DNA of 64,000 nucleotides from Carex sylvatica (GCA_964058845.1 CAXKVR010000050.1:1-64000); one strand, 5' to 3'. Counted from the stretch's first letter, positions 46,601 to 58,532 are shown. Made by a program: numbers and translations. The notes: generated by a model not told the origin, from the letters alone.

Positions 46601-49209
46601 CTTTTCAAAATAGGAAGTCCACTTTTAAGATATAACTGGAAATTAGACAAAATGAAAGAGACTTAGTCTAGGTTAATAGAGGTTATAATAAACTTTGCTT
46701 TGTTTGTAGGGTCTAAATCACGTATAAATATAGCTCTTATTTCATATAACATTATGCTTGGTAGGGTCTCTAAAAAGTTAAATGAGACCAAATTAATCTG
46801 TGGCCTAATCATTATCTAGAAGGACAGGATCCATCCACATTAATTGTATCAACTTAAAATATTTTACAATGGATATACAAAATTTGTTAATTAGAACTCC
46901 GACTTTATGAACTTGTGTAATTGATATATTTTGGGCATACCAAAGAAATGTTGATAATCAGATATATATACATTGGGTTTCAATGCCACAAGTTTTTTTA
47001 TGTCACAAAATATCACAAACTCTTTTTTTATTTATATTTTAAAATTTGAAATTCTAATGTTGAATCTAAACCATTGGTATTGTTCATGTTCATGAGCGAT
47101 ACATGTGCGTAAAATTTTATAAATTTTAGAGTTCATTTTATACTTTATCAAGTGACTAAAAATTGAATGGATTAAAGTTAATCAAGTAATTAACTATATT
47201 TGTTTATTTTTCTACCACTTGATTTAGTATAAAATAAGTTTCAAAATCCTAAAATTTTATGTGAACACATCTCTTATAAAAATAAACAAGATCAACGAAT
47301 TGGATTCGAAATTTGAGTTTGAAATTTTGAAGAAAAAAAAAATGTGGGATTAGAATCCTCCTAGCTAGTATATTCTTACCCTGATATGGCCAACTTTTTT
47401 CATGATATAAAAAACATGATCAACGTTGTTAATTAGTCATGGTATCATATCAAGGAATAATATTACTCTGTACAATTAAAGTTGTATAAACTCACTCTTG
47501 CTATTGGGGTGAATATGCTTCCTTGAGGCGGTTTATTCCGATAGAAACCCGAACCGGCAACCAAACAAGCCAACCCGGCTGCCATGGCCCCAGCTGACAT
47601 GCCGAAACCAACATCCATGCCAGATTTAGTCTGAACCCAAACTAGAACCGTCAGTGCAATTAGCTCACCAACACAAAAGCTAAAATATGCTGAGTTAAAA
47701 TAGGTTGACAGTTTTTTCGGCTGTTTCGGATCCGATTTCGGGAACTGGTCGGCCCCATGTGCAATCATGTTGGGTTTCATGCAACCACTGCCTAGTGCAA
47801 CCAAGTAGAGAGAGATAAAGAACATGGTTGATTTGAACCCATTTGCCTCTGGGCATTGCTCTTGTGGGGATGTCATGTTGCATTTTGGGGGTCTTAATTG
47901 TGGCAGGTGTGCTTGCACCGAAAGCAGTATGAATCCCTGCAAATAATTTAGATATATATGTATACATTAATTAAGAGTGGTTTCTGGTAAATATTTATTT
48001 CAGAAACCTTTAAACATTACATTTTATAAATGGTAAGGGTCAATGAAACATTATTCATGTACCTGCTGTTCTGTAAGTAATATATATCCGTTTAAGATCA
48101 AGCACAGCCTAATTCACATTCTTTTTTGGATTAATTAATAAATTTTTCTTTTCATTTGAATTAGAGAAAGTATCATCTGTTTTGTCTAAAATTAAAACAG
48201 CATTCAAGTAATTAATTATGTCTTTACAAAAACCTATTTATTATGTTATTTTATGGGGAAGCATCAATAATCCTCATATTTCCTAAAAAAAAAAACATTT
48301 ACAATACATTTACAAGGAAATTAAAGCATTGTGTTCTTTGAGAAGAAAAAAAGGAACAAATGACTGAATGAGTGCTATTGTCTTTTCTGATCCTATACTA
48401 AAGATATATATAAAAAAAAATAGATTGTAGTGCAATTGTCTTTTATGATCCTATACTAGAGATATATAAATTATTGGATTGTATATCAAAAAGAGAACTT
48501 ACAGAGAGCTCAACAAAGCCAAAGATAAGCATAGTCCAGAAACTGCCAAGGTAAGAATCCGACAAGAATCCACCAAACAGAGAGAGCAAAAAAATGGTGC
48601 CCACAAAATTGGTCACAATATTTGCTGATTTTGACAGAGGGAAATGCATCTCATTGAACACATATGTTATGAGATTATTCCCCACTGCTGCTATGGCCAT
48701 TATTTCAAATGCTTGTATCCCTGCAAATAAATATCCCAAATTATAGACAATATTGAATTAAACAACTTTTTATATATATTTGGAACATAATTAAGCAACA
48801 AGCTACTTAGCTATACAACAACAAGGTAGGCACTTTTTTCGAGAGAAAAAAGACATTTATGACGGTACTCTGTCGCGAAAATCACTTTTTACCCTCGCAA
48901 AAAGTGCCTACCTAGCTAGCTAGCTAGGCTTGTATGACACTGCAAAAATGAAATTACAATTCAAATTTCCTGACTACAAAATTAACTAATACAAAGAATT
49001 GGTGGTATTATATAAACAATTGGAGCTTTTTTAACTGTTATAGTAAGGAGTGTGTGTGTGTGAGAGAGAGAGAGAGGACCTAGAACAAAGACAGCAGCTT
49101 TCATGCCACCATGCTTGGTAGAGTTGCATGGTTTCCCTCTCCAGTTAACACACACCTCACCATCCATGGAAGCATCCCCTTTTTCTCCTTCCCTTCTCTC
49201 TAAATCCAT
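43647..49209 (-). CDS. NRT1/PTR family transporter, NPF4.3/NPF4.4-like (6 exons)
   Basis: Exons 49209-49080, 48720-48503, 47936-47496, 45011-44878, 44637-44090 and 43954-43647 join in frame with GT-AG introns, giving 592 residues. The protein is a 12-helix major-facilitator (POT/PTR2) type. HGGMKAAVFVLGIQAFEIMA starts helix 1, and FPLSKSANIVTNFVGTIFLL, YLVALGSGCMKPNMIAHGAD and the RNKPP-GS motif are family landmarks. A charged loop (about 272-305) is followed by FLDKACIK..., the long central-loop motif. IFACTIIFNTILAQLQTFSV and SVQQGSSMN match subfamily NPF4. The usual ExxE(K/R) proton-coupling motif of helix 1 reads QAFEI (46-50), as I recall for Arabidopsis NPF4.3. NPF4 members move nitrate or hormones such as ABA, mostly at the plasma membrane; the substrate here cannot be read from sequence. 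No disruption is seen. Confidence 0.93.
46985..47335. repeat. Hairpin-like repeat in NPF intron 3
   Basis: Intron 3 (45012-47495) is 2.5 kb, far longer than the others. Within it, AAATTTGAAATTCTAATGTT and, inverted, CGAAATTTGAGTTTGAAATT flank paired blocks such as GTGCGTAAAATTTTATAAAT and AAATTTTATGTGAAC. This resembles the hairpin MITE family seen elsewhere in the window, but it is diverged and without a clear target duplication. Confidence 0.4.
48820..48920. repeat. Small hairpin MITE in NPF intron 1
   Basis: AAGGTAGGCACTTTTTTCG and CGCAAAAAGTGCCTACCT are inverted partners about 55 bases apart. A CTAGCTAGCTAG run follows the right end. It lies in the intron between the first two NPF exons. 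Confidence 0.6.
49043..49078 (+). repeat. (TG)n(AG)n microsatellite at NPF exon 1 donor
   Basis: TGTGTGTGTGTG then AGAGAGAGAG occupies the first bases of intron 1 as read on the minus strand (donor GTCCTCTCTCTC). Length changes could affect the splice donor context. Confidence 0.8.
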
Positions 49210-49365
49210 CTCAGCTACTGGAGTCTCACAATAGCAATGTACAATACAACTTATATTTAAATCCCCTAGCCAGACCTATATAAAACAAACTAGTTTGATT
49301 GAGAACTTGGATAAAACTAATGCAAGTTGGTGCACTTATTTATAGTTGATTCATGAGAGGGTTGG

Positions 49366-49383
49366 TGTGTGTGTGTGTGTGTG

Positions 49384-49413
<30 letters not shown>
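49366..49413 (+). repeat. (GT)n...(GA)n microsatellite upstream of the NPF gene
   Basis: A GT run followed by a GA run lies about 160-200 bases upstream of the NPF ATG. On the minus strand it is a CT-rich element. CT-rich tracts are frequent in plant core promoters and leaders, so it may contribute to transcription initiation. Confidence 0.75.
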
Positions 49414-49414
<1 letters not shown>

Positions 49415-51655
49415 GTGGCATGTTGTATTGTGCAACTGTTTGGACCTTTTTTTTTTTTTGAGAGAGCGGGTCAGAGTTTGGTGTGCATCTTAGTGGGGCA
49501 AAGTGGAGAGAAGAAAGAGAGAAGAAGCTACAATGGAGAAATCTCAATTGTTTTTTGGAGAAATCGGCGCTATTTAATTTGGTCAATAGTTGACCTTTGT
49601 CGTCTAATCGTTTCATGTCCATGCATGAATCACGAATCATGATATTTAATTTATTGTTATGAATTTTAAAATGATCTTCAAAATAATTATGTTCCTTGTG
49701 AAAAAAAAAATACACCTCAAATCTTTGTGGTGGGTCTATGCGTGATACATGATGAGGTGGATCACTGACAGAGGCAAATTTTAATTATTTTATAAAAGAG
49801 GTTTCTTAACAAGTGACAAAATTGGGATCCAGCTACATGTCGGTAATTGGAAAAAAAAAAGAAAAAAAGCGAGAAACAAAATACTATGCAGTCCTTGGTG
49901 AAACACGAATTTTGAAAATTTGAGGGTATATCTGAGATTGTCTGGTATGTAAAATGACCTATACTGTAGCTGGAGCTATTTAGGTGAAGAAATATTACAG
50001 TTATTTTGAGTGATCTCGTTCTCTAAATGTACTTTTTCATATGATTTTGGTCTAATTTCATAAAGTAGTCAAGTCAATATACATTTGAATTAAAAGAATT
50101 TGAATATGGATGACATGTACTAATTTTTATTTCAGAGATGAAAGAATATTTCGAATAACAAATACAAATTTAAGATAGTTGTTGACCGTAGTCAACACAC
50201 AATCACTCTAGTCAAAATAAATGATAGTTGTCAAATAACCATTTGAACTGAAATATATTAGTCTTTTTTTAATCTTACATTCTTATAGAGCAAATGTGTT
50301 TATTATGAGAATGGAAAATCTTGTTGACTTCTTTTACAATCAGTACTTGTAGAAAGCAAAATCTTGTTCGACTTTTTTTTTGTGTAAGGAAGAATTGGAG
50401 TCAATCTATCTATTAATATTTATATGAAATCTCTTATTTATATTTTGAACTTGTGAACTTTCGCATGAGAGATACCAAATCAAAAGCTGGTTCTCGACTT
50501 TATTTTAAAATTAGTACCAAGTATTTAAATTACAAAGTTACTGTACATAATGAAAATATTTATATGGGATTCTCTTCCAAAGACATTAATCAGGCCTAAG
50601 GCCTTTATTTATGTGCCTTAAAATTATCCCTGCCTTTGCCATCCATGGTGTATTATGGGAGTTAAAAAGCTCAGCATGCATAACAAAAATACTAAATTTC
50701 ATTTTGTGAAACATGCATTATAGTTTATACTATCCATGAGAATAATGTACTTGTCACCTAATTCCTTCAAAATATAAGGAAAAAGAAAAGATATTTGTGA
50801 CCTACATATCTCTCTAACAAATTAAAGAAATCTATCCTGGAGAGAAGGAAAAGACCTTACAACTCCAAGAAATTGTCATGTTTGGAAAAGACAAAACCAA
50901 ACATTTAGTTTAATTTTGGTATCAATCAAACAAGTGGGTTTTAAATATTGGTTTAATGTTGGTTTTGATGAGATTAAGTTAAGTAATCATCTTCTTCCGT
51001 GACTGCACAGTGACAGCTTGCTAACAAAACAATTGGTGTTTGCAAAAGAGAAGTTAATATTTTTGCAAAAAAAGAACTCAATGTGCATATATGCTGTTAT
51101 AATTAAAAACCAATGATGAAGTTATGATTTTTTGAAAAGGTCATATTTAAATATGATTTAGTTCAAATTTGAAATGATTCTAAAAACGTTCCGAACTCAA
51201 TCAATACAAACAAAACACACTAGTTGAAACGAGCGAGACTTGACTAAATCGTAATCTGAAGAAAACCAAACTCAAAGAACTCGAATATTTAACTACTTAT
51301 ACTCGATATTTTCTAGAAAAAAAAAATTAAGATATACTATTTCAAATTTCAATTATCATAAAAGATATTTCATTCGCATTGCTTTTTTGTCACTAAAGAA
51401 CTCAAAACTTAATTCAAACCAGTAGAATATTTAGATCTTCCTGTTTGATTATCAAACTATTTGTCCAACAATTGCTTGTATATATGTCTCATTGATAAGT
51501 ATAAATTATATAATCATTTTATTTTGTTTTTATCATAAAATAGCTCCAAATATCTTGTACTTTGAATATAAAGTAAATAAAATACACTTAGAATCAAGTT
51601 ACTGTGGTTGTTTGACTTTAGAATGCATGAAAAGATAAAAATTACCGAAAATACT
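49414..51655. other. NPF upstream region and AT-rich spacer
   Basis: No gene was recognised. The first few hundred bases are presumed promoter of the minus-strand NPF gene. Short frames at 49415-49642 and on the opposite strand are compositional. The remainder is AT-rich with no distinct repeat structure noticed. Confidence 0.5.
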
Positions 51656-51659
51656 TCTC

Positions 51660-51966
51660 AGTGCGGGTCATCCATCCACACTCACACACAGTGCGGACGC
51701 ACTCCTCACTTAGCCAAATTTCCACCATCTCAGCACAATCCAGAAAAAGTCCGAGCCCAGTGCGACCCAGAAACCCGCACTCAGCACTTAGCCGATTTCA
51801 GAAACTGCGCATCACATGCTCCGGTGCGGGTCATCCACCCGCACTCATATACAGTGCGAACGCACCAAAAGTAATGCGCAGAATTTCCAGACTGATAAAA
51901 AAAGAAATTTTAATTCAGTGCGGATGGACCACCCGCACTCTGACTCAGTGCGGACGCACTAAACCC
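51660..51966 (+). repeat. Interspersed palindromic GTGCGG repeats (three ~43-bp units)
   Basis: Units at about 51661-51703, 51834-51867 and 51919-51960 share GTGCGGGTCATCCACCCGCAC followed 10 bases later by CAGTGCGGACGCACT. Each half is itself palindromic (GTGCGGGT/ACCCGCAC and AGTGCG/CGCACT). Additional partial motifs (CAGTGCGACC, ACCCGCACTCAGCACTTAGCC) lie between units. The cluster is markedly GC-richer than its surroundings. Confidence 0.75.
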
Positions 51967-53145
51967 GCAAACTGTTAGTTTGTAATAATCTAGAAGTCAA
52001 TAATACGATAAATTATCATAAAGCTTTGTTCATGAATTGAGTGATTAAATAAACTGTCATTTTGTTGCCTTGAATATTATTATATTTATGAATCATTCCT
52101 TTATCTGACTAGAGTCAATAACTGAAATTGTGAAACTTCATAATATAGATGATATATATATTCTTAAGAGTCACTAACCGAGGTAATTAGCAAGAACACT
52201 AATTAACCGTTACAAGATTAGTATGTGAATTAAAAGACGGTCAAGTTTTACAGACCACTGACAAGAGATGTCATTTTAATCACATAGATACATGTTCTAG
52301 GAACATGGTATTTGACAGACCCCGAATGAAACATTAAATAGAATTATGTATGTGTCATTAATGTTTTCATTCAGTGTTAAGTTCTAAAGTATGAGGCATT
52401 CATCTTTCCTACTAAGAAATGTGTATGTGTGATTGTTATTTAACGCTGTCGGTAAAACGCAGTTATAACGGTAGCTTTTCGGTACACATAACTTAGCTGA
52501 GGTAGTGATGGTTTACCAAAAGTACTATTGTCCCTCGTATCTCTATACGAGCTATAGCATCATTGGGCCCCTTGATAGAGTAAGATTATCTGCTAGCGGT
52601 ACAATTACAAGAGTAATTATATTTGATAATCTGCTCAAGATCAAAAAAAGATTAAGTTTGCAAGGATGACACACACCTACCTTGAAACTGATTTGATAGC
52701 TATGAGACGAAAGAACTGACACGAGTAAAATAGTTTACTGGATCGTGATATTGTACAGTACAGCATCATCTGTGTAATTGGATGGTCATGACGCGTTATG
52801 CCAGATGCCTCTCATGATTATAGAAGTTAAAACAGTTTTAATTCTATTTACCAACATAACACAGATCCTATTGGGTCACACCGTATAGGAGCTAATCGGA
52901 GAATCTTATTGATTAATTATAAATTGATTATAATTAATATTAAGATGGTTATAATTAATTATACATGATATAATTAAATTATAAATGTCATATAAATTGG
53001 CAAAGCAAAAATAAAAGGTTAATTTATAAACGTACCCGTTACGTTGTATAAAAGTTACCGAAACAACAAACCGCAAGAAATATAATTGTTCAGAATAATT
53101 ATACGGATGTTAAATTAAATTTGGGCCAAGGGCATTTTGGTCTTT

Positions 53146-53285
53146 TTACACATGACATGTCATCATCCTTATCCACATGACATGTCATCATCCTTATCAA
53201 TTCAATGGCATTTCCGTAAATGGCATTTTGGTAAATGGCATTTCCGTAAATGGCATTTTGGTAAATGGCATTTCCGTAATTCCTG
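53146..53285 (+). repeat. Two adjacent minisatellites upstream of the LTR TATA box
   Basis: CACATGACATGTCATCATCC plus TTAT occurs twice (about 53150-53200). It is followed by about five alternating 15-base units of AATGGCATTTCCGTA / AATGGCATTTTGGTA (about 53205-53280). The first unit contains the palindrome ACATGACATGTCAT. They sit 20-150 bases upstream of a TATA box, in an enhancer-like position. Confidence 0.9.
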
Positions 53286-53300
53286 AACCTCCTCAAATGC

Positions 53301-53310
53301 CTATAAATAG
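53301..53310 (+). promoter_or_regulatory. TATA box of the putative LTR
   Basis: CTATAAATAGAGGGG is a strong plant-type TATA element directly downstream of two minisatellites. Transcription would be expected to start near 53330-53340 on the plus strand. No coding frame follows. Confidence 0.55.
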
Positions 53311-53844
53311 AGGGGTGAGGGTAAGAGAGAAGCTTACTAATTCACATCGTATCAGATTGTCAGATTGATTCGAGTTTCTATTTTCTCTCTTTCTCGGTTA
53401 CGGTAGTTTACGAGATTCGGGATTCAGAAATAATAGATTTGCGAAAGTCGCGGTATTTCTGTTTTTGCTTATTAGTGAATCGGAATAACTGCGGGTCGTG
53501 AATAGTGTTATTTCGTCCTTTTCTCGGTGAATAGTGTTTTTGCAGAAAACCGCGGTTTACGGTATTTCTGGCAATAAGAAATAAACCGCTCTCTGGTTAG
53601 TCCTGGTGGATAACCGATAGAGGTATCACACGTGTGATACTCCGAGACGAGTCATTCCCTGGTGTAGCTCTTCTCGCTCGGTCTGCTTTCCAATCAGAAT
53701 TTGGAAACAAGGTATATACAAGTTATATTAATCTATTTAACTGGTAAGTAGATTAATGTTTTAGAAATCAATTATGGAGTAGATCTGTAAAAGGATTAAA
53801 TAGGGTTCTGATGTCAAAGGAATACGGAAGGTGGACCCCTTGGA

Positions 53845-55260
53845 ATGTTTCCTGACATACCCCGTTTAATCCTTGGATTAAGATTAGAAGTAAAAATTTT
53901 GTTTTACGTTCTTTCCGCACTTAATCAAATCAATGGGTTTGAACTGTCAAAACCCCAACACAAACTGCCAGAATTACACATTTTCAACACGGATTCTATT
54001 TTTAGCGAGCCAGGGACGGTTTTTGACAGCTAAATTTGGACACATCAGTCCAGAGAAACAAGTCGAAAATAGCATCCACTAACCCCACCTTCTAGCCTTT
54101 AAATCGGGCATAGTCTTTGGCTATAGAAGGGAGATCTCTACACATCTCACAGAACATCACATATCATACAACTCTCACATCTCACATCCAATTTCCATTG
54201 AGATACAGCGATAAATCTGCAGCCATTCTAGGAGTTCCGGAAGCTTTTCAAGGAAGGAGAAGAAGGTTCAAGCAAGAAGAAGGCAAGATTGAGGTTCTTG
54301 ATTCAATAAAGGGTGTAACTATTTCTTTATTTCATTTCTTCTTATTTTTGCCAACTTTTGTAATGGATCTCTCTAAGAGAGAGTAGATCTCTTTCTAGGG
54401 GTTTAGGTCAATGCATAAACTTGTTTAATTGTATCTTATTTGGTTATTTGTTTTTATTATGATTATTTTATGGGATTTGATGCTAATTTCTGAGATTTAT
54501 AATTTGTGTTAACTACATAATTAGTACTTAAAATCGATGTAGTTCCGCTTTGGATTCGAAAGAACCAAAGAAGTTAGGACGAGAGGAGAGTACCAATTAT
54601 GAACACAAATACCTTAGGTTTTGATGAAGGTCTAACCAACTGCGAAATCAAACCGGAACTACAGAAATTAGGGTTAGGGACTTGGTGAAGGACGTAACTG
54701 TGAGGTCATACCCTTATTAGGACATCTCAAATTAAATCGGATATTGGTATGAACGACGTAACTGTGAAATATCAATATTTGAGGAGAGGAGGGACTAACA
54801 AGAGCTTATGGTCTAGGTAGCTAGGATGAAGGACGTAACTGTGAAGTCCGAATTGCTTAGGCACGTTATTAATTCACGAAAGTGACCCTTAATGACATAT
54901 TAGGTTAGAAACCTCATCAAATCATACATGAATTTAAACAAATACCAAATAGATAGAATTAACAAGGGATTGTAGACCGAATACCCCTAGATTTCCCAAT
55001 TCTTGAAAACAAACCAATATTCACTTTCTTTATTTTATTTACATCTATTGTTTACAATTCTTCTCGGATATTGAACCCAACTTAGGACTATTTAAACAAA
55101 CTCCCCCCCTTATTCTATTTTATTGCACTTACTTCTTTTTATTATTTTCTGAAATTAATTAATAAGTCTATACCCAGTAATTATCCATATTCCCTATGGA
55201 TCGATACCCGATAATATACTACACAATAGGATTGTATACTTGCAATCTGAACTGAAAGTG
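53845..55260 (+). mobile_element. Second LTR-like remnant, gypsy-type features (probable)
   Basis: The region contains ATCTCTTTCTAGGGGTTTAG, later GAATACCCCTAGATTTCCC, a series of GACGTAACTGTGA repeats, and near its end TATTCCCTATGGATCGATAC followed by CCGATAATA. That resembles the terminal part of many Ty3/gypsy LTRs (CCCTGTGGAT-CGAC-type). No polyprotein domain is present. Boundaries and class are tentative. Confidence 0.4.
54675..54855 (+). repeat. GACGTAACTGTGA repeats in the LTR-like remnant
   Basis: GA(A/C)GGACGTAACTGTGA(G/A) appears at about 54685, 54750 and 54830, each preceded by a GGT/GGAT-GAA context and followed by a variable linker of about 55-65 bases. A diverged relative is near 54625. 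The spacing is irregular, so this is a dispersed motif and not a strict tandem array. Confidence 0.65.
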
Positions 55261-55264
55261 TATT

Positions 55265-55915
55265 TAAGGTTAAAATATACAGTTTGCTGTACTGAAACTT
55301 TGTACTATACATTTCTGGTGCAACACTCATGCGATAGAAAAATATAAAGTTATTCATTAATGGTAGCATCGTGTACTTAATTCATAGCATAAATTTATAG
55401 CTAAAAATGGAAAAATAAAATAACTTTATAATAAAAAAAATAAAAATAAAAATCAGCTCCTAATTGGGAGTTTGAGATTGTTGTGGGCCCCACATTTTGG
55501 TGGACTCCATCGGACCTCCATTTGACTTGTAAAATATCATGATGGGAGCCACTTGGCTCCAATTGGATAAGGTAACCTAAAAAAAATTGTGCGCATTAGA
55601 GATCACAAGAAAATAAGAGAAAAGGAAAATGTTTGCTATTGGCCAATATCCCCCTTAAAATCAGGGTTTAATGAGATTTCATTTGGTCTAAATTTGGACC
55701 ACAACATATGCCTACTCGGTCTAGTTGTGGGCCCACGAATGGGTCTTCAAAGGACAGGATGTGGGCCCAATCGAGGCCCAACACCAAAGAGAGCTGATTC
55801 TCTCAAGTTGTTTATTAGTATAACAGCAGATGTTCTTCGAATTTTAATTCCAAGCATCTTGTCTTCCTGAATCCTTTTTGTTCATCAGGAGAGGAGGATT
55901 TTTGATGGGTATTGT
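55265..55915. other. Spacer, nothing recognised
   Basis: There is an open frame at 55589-55870 but it has no domain signature and no flanking coding context. The stretch around 55480-55570 (GTGGGCCCCACATTTTGGTGG) is GC-richer and looks like a repeat remnant. Confidence 0.45.
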
Positions 55916-55919
55916 ATCG

Positions 55920-56205
55920 AAGTACGTCAGATGTTCAGTCTAAACTGTTCGATCAGTGTCGAAATTTGCACGATCGGTTTAGATTCATAGAATGATTGAG
56001 ACTAATGCAGATTTGAATCTGTACACATGAATCTCAATGCGGGTCAGACGACTTAATTAAACCTAATTTCGTTCAGCTTAAAATACATCAGATGTTTGGT
56101 CTAAAGTAGTTTGATCAGCGTCCAGATTCAAGCAATCGGTTTAGATTTATCAGACGGTTAAAATTAATGCAAATTTGAATCTATCTACACAATTTCAATG
56201 CAAAT
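55920..56205 (+). repeat. Diverged 161-bp tandem duplication
   Basis: ACGTCAGATGTTCAGTCTAA (55924) recurs as ACATCAGATGTTTGGTCTAA (56085). The following GATCAGTGTC/GATCAGCGTC, CGATCGGTTTAGATT/CAATCGGTTTAGATT and GCAGATTTGAATCT/GCAAATTTGAATCT blocks align in register. Identity is moderate, so it is an old duplication. Confidence 0.75.
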
Positions 56206-56588
56206 AAAAGAACCTAGATCTACTAGATATCAAACAGATTTCAGTCTGATGTCCGTCAGAAACCCTTCGCAGCATTTAGGATGGAATCAATGTGTCAATT
56301 TCTTTCAGATTTGTTGTGTGTATGGTTCAATTCCAACGGTCCATTTAAGAAATACAATGCCTAGTTTGACATCCAACGGCGTATGACAAAAATTTATAAA
56401 ATATAGAAAATACGACTACATTTGAAAATGTAGTCTGGCTATATGTACTTGAGGCCTTTCCGATGAGCACCAGATCAAATTTGATAAAATGTTTAGTCAG
56501 TGTTATTTAATTCATATTAAAATTCGTACATACAATTTATATTAAAATATATTCATTTTACATAAGTATGTTGCACACCATCCTTCTC

Positions 56589-57160
56589 TCAGATCTGATT
56601 TCTGGAATGTATTGATGAAATTTAATCATATAGGAGAATTAGGGGTATCATATGAACCAGGGGTCAACTCACAAATTTGATTCTGGCTTGACCAATGGTA
56701 CCAAAACTGCTCACTGGCTACTAGATACTACACTCTATTCACTAAATGTACTAACCCAAACATACTTCTAGCGGATGTAATCAACTCTCAGTGGAGACTA
56801 GTTAAATTTAGGATTACACTAGTTGGGGTAGATTTTCAGGAATGGACTGAATTGTTGCATCTTATCAGTTCAACATCGTTCACAACCTCTCATGATAAAA
56901 TTGAGTAAAAATGGAGAGCTTCAGGGAGTTTCTCAACTCATTCAATTTATAGAATGCTTAACTTTGATGGGTTGTAACCTAAGAATTCAATACTATGGTG
57001 GAATTTACCAATATCTTCAAAAATTAGAGTTTTTATGTGGCTAGTATCTCATAATACAATCCTAACAAAAGACAACCTTGCCATTAATGGCTGGGTTTGA
57101 GACCCCAAATGCCAATTTTGTTTAGCAAATGAATTATGATTTGCTACATGTGCTGTTAAA
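56589..57160 (+). pseudogene. LINE ORF2 3' region (zf-RVT) remnant
   Basis: One frame reads SDFWNVLMKF, FWLDQWYQNCSLA, WWNLPISSKIRVFMWLVSHN, TILTKDNLAINGW and PKCQFCLANE in order. This is the classic tail of plant LINE reverse transcriptases (WW-lP-KvrvF-W, then L.RRg, then C..C). It is broken by in-frame TGA at about 56680 and 57097 and TAA at about 56907 and 56971. Two of the stops stand where Arg is usual, consistent with CGA to TGA decay. The upstream catalytic domain is not recognisable. Confidence 0.75.
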
Positions 57161-58500
57161 TTTGCTAGAACTATAATCCTACTAATTAAATCTTTGTATT
57201 GTTATTAGACATGGAACATGAAAAAGAAAATTAGGGATGTTGTTGGTACATGGCTTTCTATCATAGAAGATGCAATTCCACTTAATAAATATTTTAACAG
57301 AACTGTTTTGTCTTTATGCAGCGCACAAATCATATATATCGTTGTTTTGATTCTATAGTATGTACGCTGCATGAAGCCAAACTATATGCTGACAGACAAG
57401 ATTACTATCACAACAGAGATTTGTACCTAACTATTTCAATTTCATATTCATCTTAGACTGTTAATTCAACCTTATATCATGCAAAAATGACATGACATAT
57501 ATATGTCATGTTCAACTAAAATGGAAACTTCATCTTTACAGAGAAAAAGAAGAAAAGAGAAATGGAAAAATAATTGAACAAGTGACGACCAAAATAGACA
57601 TGCTTCAAATCATTTGAGATGCAATTAATTTCCCACATTCTATCATTCCATGGAATAGTGTTTTTAGGATAAGAATATTACGTGGCATGTCTTGAAAGGT
57701 TGTGAGAATAAGATCGTGATGAGAATAATTTAATAGTTGTATCTAGTCTAAACTGTTTTACCCCTAAAGATAGACTTTTAGTGGGATAACACGTAGTAAT
57801 TTGTTGAAAGCCATCATTAGTAGCAATTACAAGTCAAGTCCTTTGATCATTTCACCTTCTTCTTCTTTTTTTCTTCTTCCCCCATATTAATTTTTTAATG
57901 ATGCAAATCAAATCAAAGAAGGGATGATGCCTTTGCAGTTTGCACACCCAATTATCTTTAAGTTGTAATAATTATCTCTTTGATAGTGGTTAATTTGTGA
58001 CACTGGTCTGACTGCTAAATGCAATTTAAAAATATAGATAAGGAATATTATTTTTAAGTTTTTTCTAGCTTTATATTAAAATGCAACAAATTTGCCAAAG
58101 TTCTTATTATTTTCATTTTTTATTTAATTTTTTTATTGATTTATATTATACAATAAATACAACATAATTATTAATTAGGTGTATGTCTATTATACCTTTG
58201 CTTCTCTATTTTTCTGAAAAGATATATATTTTGCCTTTGACTTTAAGAAACATAAAATTATACAAGTCTAAGAGTATTTTGATTATTTTTTACCTAAATT
58301 GATAAATGGAGAAGCTCCCTGAAAATCTAGGGTTTCAACAGCCGCCTCTCTCTCCATCTCCATTTTTTCTTTCTTCTTTCGACTCAACTATTTTTACTTC
58401 TTGTAGTCTTTATTCCGGAGCAACACCTTCCCTATCTCGGTTCTATCTTCTCAAGCGGAGAGGAGAATGAGGGAGGGGGAGGAACTGGAGCCAAGAGTAC
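57161..58500. other. Spacer, nothing recognised
   Basis: AT-rich DNA. The first part may extend the LINE remnant (TGGAACATGAAAAAG...). Around 58320-58480 a CT-rich stretch with CTCTCTCTCCATCTCC resembles a captured leader or promoter, but no coding frame follows. Confidence 0.45.
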
Positions 58501-58532
58501 GATATCATCGGAGTTCGGAGTATAGAGATCCC

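Larger units (their letters stand above)
51990..53780 (+). mobile_element. LTR-retrotransposon remnant or solo LTR (probable)
   Basis: Blocks such as CATAACACAGATCCTATTGG and GTCACACCGTATAGGAGC, an AT-rich TAATTAATTATAAAT stretch, minisatellites and then a TATA box at 53301 are arranged like the promoter part of a long plant LTR. There are no coding domains. The boundaries are approximate because I could not identify both TG/CA ends or a target duplication. Confidence 0.45.

Noticed and set aside
53099..53368. Asn/Gly/Ile repeat-containing frames on both strands
   Set aside because: They are translations of the 15-bp and 24-25-bp minisatellites upstream of the LTR TATA box.
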